The notes beneath the pieces are model-generated. The model saw nothing but the letters and a program-made list of their open reading frames with translations. It did no database searches and was not told where the DNA came from. A stretch of 11,074 nucleotides of DNA from JACKII01 sp963974445. Its GTDB lineage: Bacteria; Pseudomonadota; Alphaproteobacteria; Bin95. Below are positions 6,764-11,074 of the stretch, one piece after another (the first letter of the stretch is position 1; the number at the start of each line of letters is the position of its first letter). The position numbers and the translations under genes are program-made. Location: NCBI GenBank assembly GCA_963974445.1, contig CAXBDI010000123.1, forward strand, positions 1 to 11,074, in the 5' to 3' direction.

Positions 6764-7680
6764 GCGAGCGCCGCGCCCTCTATGTCGCCGCCGCCCAACT
6801 CGGCCCCATCGCACGCGACGAACCGCGGGAGTTGGTGGTTAGCCGCATGACTGCCCTGCTGGACGAGGCGAAGGCGCGCCGGGTCGACCTGGTGGTGTTC
6901 CCGGAATTGGCGCTCACCACCTTTTTCCCCCGCTGGTATTTCGAGGACGAGGCCGAACTCGATCCGTTCTACGAGACCGAAATGCCGAATGCCGACGTGC
7001 AGCCGCTGTTCGACGCGGCCAAGGCGGCGGGGATCGGCTTCTATCTGGGCTATGCGGAACTGACGCCGGAGCGGGTGCGCTTCAACACCTCGATCCTGGT
7101 CGATAAGCGGGGCCGGATCGCCGGCAAATACCGCAAGGTCCACCTGCCCGGCCATGCCGAGCACGAGCCCTGGCGGCCGTTCCAGCATCTGGAGAAGCGC
7201 TATTTCGAGCCGGGCGACCTGGGTTTCCCCGTGTTCGAGACCATGGGCGGCACCATGGGCATGGCCATCTGCAACGACCGACGCTGGCCGGAGACCTATC
7301 GGGTGATGGGGTTGCAGGGCGCGGAGGTCATCATGCTGGGCTACAACACGCCGACCACCTACGCGCCGGTGCCGCAGCACGATCATTTGCAGAGCTTCCA
7401 CAGCCACCTGTCGATGCAGGCCGGCGCCTACCAGAACGGCGCCTACGTGGTCGGCGTCGCCAAGGCGGGCGTGGAGGAAGGCTGCATGCTGCTGGGCCAA
7501 TCCTGCATCATCGCGCCGACGGGCGAGATCATCGCACAGACGTCCACCCTGGGCGACGAGTTGATCGTCGCGACCGTGGACCTCGACCTCTGCCAGGACA
7601 TCAAGAAGAACGTCTTCGACTTCGACCTGCACCGCCAGCCACAGCACTACGGCATTATCACGGCACCGAAGAGGGCGTAG
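6760..7680 (+). CDS. N-carbamoyl-D-amino acid amidohydrolase (D-carbamoylase, nitrilase superfamily)
   Basis: It hydrolyses N-carbamoyl-D-amino acids to the free D-amino acid, CO2 and ammonia. At 306 aa it matches the Agrobacterium enzyme (304 aa) almost throughout, including FPELALTTFFPRW, PFQHLEKRYFEPGDLGFPV, CNDRRWPET and HRQPQHYG near the C-terminus. The nitrilase triad is present as Glu49, Lys126 and Cys171. The pocket residues that bind the substrate carboxylate in the Agrobacterium enzyme, two arginines directly after the catalytic CND, are kept (Arg174, Arg175), as are the Asn-Thr pair (196-197) and nearby histidines. D-stereospecific alpha-amino acid derivatives are therefore the expected substrates. 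A purine-rich AGAGGA precedes the ATG, which overlaps the stop of the previous gene. No hydantoinase gene lies in the window, although D-carbamoylases often sit beside one. Confidence 0.93.
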   Translation: MSERRALYVAAAQLGPIARDEPRELVVSRMTALLDEAKARRVDLVVFPELALTTFFPRWYFEDEAELDPFYETEMPNADVQPLFDAAKAAGIGFYLGYAELTPERVRFNTSILVDKRGRIAGKYRKVHLPGHAEHEPWRPFQHLEKRYFEPGDLGFPVFETMGGTMGMAICNDRRWPETYRVMGLQGAEVIMLGYNTPTTYAPVPQHDHLQSFHSHLSMQAGAYQNGAYVVGVAKAGVEEGCMLLGQSCIIAPTGEIIAQTSTLGDELIVATVDLDLCQDIKKNVFDFDLHRQPQHYGIITAPKRA

Positions 7681-7691
7681 GTTGCCTCGGC

Positions 7692-9305
7692 CTACCGCCT
7701 CCGCGCCCGCTTCATCGCGTCGGCAGTCTTCTCCGCGATCATGATTGTGGGGGAGTTGGTGTTGCCGGAGGTGATCGTCGGCATGACGCTGGCGTCGATG
7801 ATGCGCAGCCGCTCCAGGCCATAAACCCGGCATTCGGTATCGACCACAGCCATGCGGTCGCCCTCCGGCCCCATCTTGGCGGTGCCGACCGGGTGGAAGA
7901 TGGTGGTGCCGATGTCGCCGGCGGCTTGAGCCAGTTCCACATCGGACTGGAAGCTCAGGCCGGGGCGGAATTCCTCGGGCCGGTATTTGGCCAAAGGCTG
8001 CTGGCCCACAATCTCGCGCGTCACCTGGATCGAGCGGGCGGCGACGCGCCTGTCGCCCTCGGTCGAGAGGTAGTTCGGCGCGATCTCCGGCTGCTGGCGC
8101 GGGTCGGGCGAGGCCAGGCGGACTGAGCCGCGGCTCTCCGGCCGCACGTTGCAGACGCTGGCGGTGAAGGCCGGGAAGGTGTCCAGCGGCTCGCCGAACT
8201 TGTTCAGGCTAAGCGGCTGGACGTGGTATTCCAGGTCTGGCGTTTCCAAAGCAGGGTCGGACTTGGTGAAGACACCCAACTGGCTCGGCGCCATCGACAT
8301 CGGGCCGCGGCGGGTCAGCAGGTATTCCAGACCGATCTTGGCCTTGTTAAACAGGCCGATAGTGGACTGGTTCAGGGTTTTTACGCCCTGCACCTTATAG
8401 GCGCAGCGCAATTGCAGATGGTCCTGCAGGTTCTCGCCAATGCCAGGACTATCGTACTGGACGGCGACACCGTGCTCCTGCAACACCGCCCCCGGCCCGA
8501 CCCCGGAGACTTGCAGCAGGTGCGGTGAGCCGATGGCGCCGGCGGCCAGGATCACCTCGGCATTGGCAGAGACCTGGTGGGCCTCGCCGCCGCGTGTGAA
8601 GGCGACGCCGGTGGCGCGATTGCCGTCGAGCAGCACCCGGTCGGCCTGCGCCCCGGTCATCACTTGCAGGTTGGCGCGGCTCTTGACCGGCTTGAGGAAG
8701 GCGCTGGCTGTGTTCCAACGCCAGCCGGCGCGCTGGTTCACCTGGAAATAGCCGACGCCCTCGTTGTTGCCGCGGTTGAAGTCGTCGGTGCGCGGGATGC
8801 CGTGGGCGACGCAGGCGTCGGCGAAGGCGTCCAGAATCTCCCACGAGATGCGGGCCGGCTCCACCCGCCATTCGCCGCCGGCGCCGTGCAGATCGCTCTC
8901 GCCGGAGAAATGGTCCTCCGACTTGCGGAAATACGGTAGGCAATCATCCCAGCCCCAGCCGGTATTGCCCAACTGCCGCCAGGTATCGTAGTCGCGCGCC
9001 TGGCCGCGCATGTAGATCATGCCGTTGATCGACGAACAGCCGCCGATCACCTTGCCACGCGGATACCCCAGCGAGCGGCCGTTCAGGCCCTTCTCTGCCG
9101 CCGTGTTGAACAGCCAGTCGGTGCGCGGATTGCCGATGCAATAGAGGTAGCCGACCGGGATCTTGATCCAGATATAGTTGTCATTGCCGCCCGCCTCCAG
9201 CAGCAGAACCTTGGTCGCAGGGTCCTCCGACAACCGGTTCGCCAGCACGCAGCCGGCCGAGCCGCCGCCGACGATGACATAGTCGAAATTGGGGAGGGTC
9301 TGCAT
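7692..9305 (-). CDS. GMC-family FAD-dependent oxidoreductase (choline/alcohol dehydrogenase-like)
   Basis: A 537-aa flavoprotein that should oxidise an alcohol to an aldehyde or ketone. The N-terminal FAD-binding Rossmann motif is VIVGGGSAG (10-18) with LLLEAGG after the second strand. GMC signature 1 is the YPRGKVIGGCSSINGMIYMRG region (I list only its key residues: GGCSSING). Signature 2 is GSPHLLQVSGVGP. Catalytic His471 lies in FHPVGTAKMG and its partner Asn515 in TSGNTNSP. The 44-residue spacing equals that of His466/Asn510 in choline oxidase. Closest general type is the bacterial choline dehydrogenase/AlkJ group, but substrate is not predictable. The ATG at 9305 is the first possible start. 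The bases before it are C-rich with no Shine-Dalgarno. It is convergent with the D-carbamoylase gene (11 nt between stops). Confidence 0.93.
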   Translation of the reverse strand: MQTLPNFDYVIVGGGSAGCVLANRLSEDPATKVLLLEAGGNDNYIWIKIPVGYLYCIGNPRTDWLFNTAAEKGLNGRSLGYPRGKVIGGCSSINGMIYMRGQARDYDTWRQLGNTGWGWDDCLPYFRKSEDHFSGESDLHGAGGEWRVEPARISWEILDAFADACVAHGIPRTDDFNRGNNEGVGYFQVNQRAGWRWNTASAFLKPVKSRANLQVMTGAQADRVLLDGNRATGVAFTRGGEAHQVSANAEVILAAGAIGSPHLLQVSGVGPGAVLQEHGVAVQYDSPGIGENLQDHLQLRCAYKVQGVKTLNQSTIGLFNKAKIGLEYLLTRRGPMSMAPSQLGVFTKSDPALETPDLEYHVQPLSLNKFGEPLDTFPAFTASVCNVRPESRGSVRLASPDPRQQPEIAPNYLSTEGDRRVAARSIQVTREIVGQQPLAKYRPEEFRPGLSFQSDVELAQAAGDIGTTIFHPVGTAKMGPEGDRMAVVDTECRVYGLERLRIIDASVMPTITSGNTNSPTIMIAEKTADAMKRARRR

Positions 9306-9351
9306 GGGGACGGGCGGGCTCTCAATAGCTGAGGGTGAGGCTGTGCCTAGG

Positions 9352-9413
9352 TGTTAAGGATTGCCGGGCGGAATGTTAAGGTTTGTTTGGGATTGTTGAG
9401 GATGGTTCGGATT
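9352..9413. repeat. Helically phased 10-bp repeat array upstream of the GMC gene
   Basis: Four adjoining 10-bp units read TGTTAAGGTT (9374-9383), TGTTTGGGAT (9384-9393), TGTTGAGGAT (9394-9403) and a degenerate GGTTCGGATT (9404-9413). Another copy, TGTTAAGGAT, lies at 9352-9361, 22 bp before the first. The consensus is TGTTNRGGAT, or ATCCYNAACA read towards the GMC gene. The array lies 47-108 bp upstream of the GMC start codon, in a locally AT-rich stretch. A period of one helical turn would suit cooperative binding of a regulator. It may also be a decayed simple repeat. Confidence 0.55.
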
Positions 9414-9574
9414 TAGCGATTTATAGTCAATAAGTTACGTTTTAGAGATGGCGATGGTTGGAAAACCTTGGCCGCCAGCATGCGGGCAAGCCAGAAGCCT
9501 TCTGGCGCCCCCTTGCGCAGAGCCGAGCGCACCACTGCCATCGCGCCGATCATCAGCAGTCTTCGTATGCGGCG
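9413..9574 (-). pseudogene. IS110-family transposase, C-terminal remnant
   Basis: Reading the minus strand from 9574, the frame encodes RRIRRLLMIGAMAVVR, then SALRKGAPEGFWLARMLAAK. This strongly resembles the conserved C-terminal region of rhizobial IS110-type transposases, recalled as 'RDIRRLLIIGAMAVVR...KGAPAGSWLARMLARK'. Homology stops near 9467, where the usual 'PRMLVAVALANKMAR' segment should follow. The frame then runs through unrelated sequence to TAA at 9413-9415. The catalytic DEDD N-terminal half and the serine-containing region before this block are absent, so it cannot transpose. The upstream edge coincides with the stop codon of the lyase gene, with which it is in frame. There is no upstream start or Shine-Dalgarno of its own. 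Confidence 0.8.
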
Positions 9575-10549
9575 CTAAGGCGCTTTCGCCTGCGCCCTGG
9601 CTGCCGTCAAAGTGCCGGCGTGCATGATCGAGCCCGGCAGCGGGTGGCCGACGATGTCTTCGGCCAGTTGCGCCACCTCAACCAGCTTGTCCAGGTCGAC
9701 GCCGGTTTCCACGCCCATTTCCTCGCAGAGAAACACCAGGTCCTCGGTGCAGACATTGCCGGCGGCGCCCTTTAGCGCCGCAAACGGGCAACCGCCGAGG
9801 CCGGCGACGGCGGCGTCGAACTCCGAGACGCCCATCTGCATGCCGGCGAGCGCGTTGGCGATGCCGAGGCCGCGGGTGTCGTGCAGGTGCAGGTTGATCC
9901 GCAGCTCCGGCCACTTCTCCCGGACCGCACCGACCAGGCGCTTCACCGCTACCGGATTGGCCCAGCCCATGGTGTCGGCGAGGCTCACGACCTCGATCTT
10001 GCAGCCCATCTCATCGGCCAGCGCCAGGATCTCGGCCAAGCGCTTGATCACGGTTGAAATCTCGACCGGACCTTCATAGTTGCAGCCGAACGCGGTCATG
10101 ATGCTGGCGCGGGTCACCGGCATGTTTTGCTCTTGATAGAGCTTGATCTGGTTGCCCTGGATGCGGACGTTGTCCTCATAGCCGCGATTGGTGTTCTTGC
10201 GCATGAAGGTTTCGGACGCGGTAGTGGAGATCGAGCCGTACATCTCCAGCCCGGCGCCGTCCTGCTGGTGCATGATCGCCCGCTGCAGGCCCTTCTCGTT
10301 CAGCCAGAGCACATGGTATTTGACGCCTGATTTGCGCTTGAAGCCCTTCACCACGTCATCGGCATCGGCCCACCCCGGCACCGCGCGCGGCGAGACGAAG
10401 CTGGCTACCTGAATTTTCTTCAGGCCGGTCTCGGACAGGGCGTCAATCAGTTCGATCTTGCGGGCAGTGCTGATCGGGCCTTTTTCGATCTGGAAGCCCT
10501 CGCGCGGGCCTTCCTCATGGATAGCGACTTTGCTCGGCAGGTCGGACAT
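9575..10549 (-). CDS. HMG-CoA lyase-like protein (HMGL/DRE-TIM family) with altered active-site motif
   Basis: A 324-aa TIM-barrel acyl-CoA lyase-type protein. HMG-CoA lyase splits HMG-CoA to acetyl-CoA and acetoacetate, using a divalent metal and a mobile cysteine loop. Family blocks present: GPREGFQIEK (14-23), ASFVSPRAVPGWAD (49-62), FGCNYEGPVE (154-163), SLADTMG (189-195), the metal-binding pair in HLHDTRG (His221, His223) and the signature VAGLGGCPFA with Cys254. Genuine HMG-CoA lyases have GPRDGLQNE at the first block; here Asp is Glu17 and Leu is Phe19. This points to a divergent subfamily whose acyl-CoA substrate may differ. I chose the ATG at 10549, which has AAAGGG 10 nt upstream and gives the usual N-terminus. 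The open frame extends to 10663 but the extra 38 residues look non-conserved. It is followed immediately by the IS110 remnant. Confidence 0.85.
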   Translation of the reverse strand: MSDLPSKVAIHEEGPREGFQIEKGPISTARKIELIDALSETGLKKIQVASFVSPRAVPGWADADDVVKGFKRKSGVKYHVLWLNEKGLQRAIMHQQDGAGLEMYGSISTTASETFMRKNTNRGYEDNVRIQGNQIKLYQEQNMPVTRASIMTAFGCNYEGPVEISTVIKRLAEILALADEMGCKIEVVSLADTMGWANPVAVKRLVGAVREKWPELRINLHLHDTRGLGIANALAGMQMGVSEFDAAVAGLGGCPFAALKGAAGNVCTEDLVFLCEEMGVETGVDLDKLVEVAQLAEDIVGHPLPGSIMHAGTLTAARAQAKAP

Positions 10550-10603
10550 GGCGTGCAACACCCTTTCGGCTGGTTGATCCTGCCTAGCCGCGTCCCACAG
10601 CCG

Positions 10604-10632
10604 CGCCACCTGTGTCAAGTCCGCAGGTGGCG
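10604..10632. promoter_or_regulatory. 9-bp inverted repeat enclosing a consensus TTGACA, between small-protein gene and lyase gene
   Basis: The arms CGCCACCTG (10604-10612) and CAGGTGGCG (10624-10632) are exact reverse complements around an 11-nt centre. The centre contains TGTCAA (10613-10618), which is a perfect TTGACA on the minus strand, 64 nt upstream of the lyase ATG. No convincing -10 box lies at 16-18 nt, and no T-run follows either arm. It may be a transcript-end hairpin for the small-protein gene, whose stop is 2 nt away, or an operator around the lyase promoter. Confidence 0.45.
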
Positions 10633-10634
10633 GA

Positions 10635-10937
10635 TTAGCCGGCTTCCTCGTCCGGGGACTCATTCGAAGCGCGGCGGCGACGCTGCCAAACCCAGGCGAT
10701 CATTCCGGCCCCGACCATGGAAAAGCCCAGCGCGCTGCGGCCCTCCAACCCGATTGCCGGGGGTGGCGGCGCGGGTGGCGCCGCCATGGTCTCAGCCGCC
10801 ATAAGGGCTGCGGTTCGGTACAGCGCCGGATCCTGCAGCGCCTTGTCCAGCGAGATGCCGTTGGCGATGGCGGGGGAGGCGATACCTACGGCCAACAAGC
10901 CGGCAGAGGCTGCGATCATCACAAGTCGACGGCGCAT
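10635..10937 (-). CDS. Small secreted/membrane-anchored protein of unknown function
   Basis: A 100-aa protein that I do not recognise. It has an N-terminal signal peptide (MRRR, hydrophobic 5-20, likely cleavage after Ala25 in SPAIA|NG), an alanine-rich helix-like stretch (30-52), a proline-rich linker (APPAPPPPA, 53-61), one hydrophobic segment (about 68-84) and a basic cluster RRRR (86-89), ending in an acidic tail. The positive cluster after the membrane segment predicts a periplasmic middle and a cytoplasmic C-terminus. A strong Shine-Dalgarno, GGAGGG, lies 8 nt before the ATG, and codon use fits the neighbours, so it is very probably real. The lyase gene follows after 85 nt on the same strand. 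Shared transcription is possible but the inverted repeat lies between them. Confidence 0.78.
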   Translation of the reverse strand: MRRRLVMIAASAGLLAVGIASPAIANGISLDKALQDPALYRTAALMAAETMAAPPAPPPPAIGLEGRSALGFSMVGAGMIAWVWQRRRRASNESPDEEAG

Positions 10938-11074
10938 GCCATCATCCCTCCAGTTCGGGTTTCGGCAGGCAGTATTCAGCCCCAGAGGTAAACAGAGGGT
11001 GTTGGCAAATGGTTAACGCGTCTTAGAGTCCGTCCGACATAGGTTTTCGCCATTTCAATAAGTTGCGCATCTGC
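10938..11074. other. Upstream region of the small-protein gene; no gene seen
   Basis: This 137-bp end of the window contains no convincing coding frame. On the minus strand it holds the Shine-Dalgarno of the small-protein gene and two -35-like hexamers (TTGCCA and TTGAAA), but neither has a good -10 partner at normal spacing. It probably contains that gene's promoter, which I cannot place exactly. Confidence 0.4.

Noticed and set aside
6760..7680. Idea that the carbamoylase converts 3-ureidoalanine (albizziine) to diaminopropionate for DpaL
   Set aside because: Attractive in context, but the enzyme keeps the pocket of strict N-alpha-carbamoyl-D-amino acid hydrolases, so a terminal ureido group is a poor fit. 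Not claimed.
7677..7695. GTAGG...CCTAC stem between the convergent D-carbamoylase and GMC genes, as a bidirectional terminator
   Set aside because: The 5-bp stem arises mainly because both stop codons are TAG, and there is no T-run on either side. Too weak to call.
6715..7833. Long minus-strand open frame (372 codons) opposite the D-carbamoylase gene
   Set aside because: It has the same low-information composition, and the + strand gene is a near full-length family match.
10680..10740. Exosortase (PEP-CTERM-like) sorting signal in the small protein
   Set aside because: There is no PEP or VPEID-type motif before the membrane segment, and the protein continues 11 residues past the basic cluster, unlike standard sorting tails.

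Overview
The window looks like a chromosomal accessory-metabolism region of a GC-rich alphaproteobacterium. The reasons are GC-rich codon use, tightly packed operons with 4-bp or 1-bp overlaps, proteins resembling rhizobial and Rhodospirillales homologues, and an IS110-type remnant of a kind common in those groups. No taxonomic marker is present, so this placement is an inference. There are no rRNA or tRNA genes, no CRISPR array and no intact mobile element.

Left part (1-4765, + strand): a peptide/nickel-type ABC importer made of a family 5 periplasmic binding protein and two DppB/DppC-like permeases, followed 3 nt later by a PLP enzyme of the 2,3-diaminopropionate ammonia-lyase family (DpaL/YgeX). 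A perfect 9-bp inverted repeat precedes the binding protein. Three successive hairpins separate it from the permeases. No ATPase subunit is encoded in the window.

Middle (4775-7680): a class I SAM-dependent methyltransferase of unknown substrate on the minus strand. Divergent from it is a two-gene operon encoding a fold-III PLP enzyme of the D-threonine aldolase/D-serine dehydratase family and an N-carbamoyl-D-amino acid amidohydrolase that closely matches the Agrobacterium D-carbamoylase. The 180-bp divergent region holds a plausible sigma70-type promoter with a dyad across it.

Right part (7692-10937, minus strand): a GMC-family FAD oxidoreductase, an HMG-CoA lyase-like enzyme with a changed active-site motif, and a small secreted or membrane protein of unknown function. 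Between the oxidoreductase and the lyase lie an array of 10-bp repeats and the C-terminal remnant of an IS110-family transposase. The remnant starts directly after, and in frame with, the lyase stop codon.

Working model (inference): the importer, DpaL, the D-TA/DSD-like enzyme and the D-carbamoylase form a module for uptake and breakdown of D-amino acids or their N-carbamoyl or diamino derivatives, giving ammonia plus 2-oxo acids or aldehydes. The GMC enzyme could oxidise an alcohol product. The lyase and the small protein may be unrelated neighbours.
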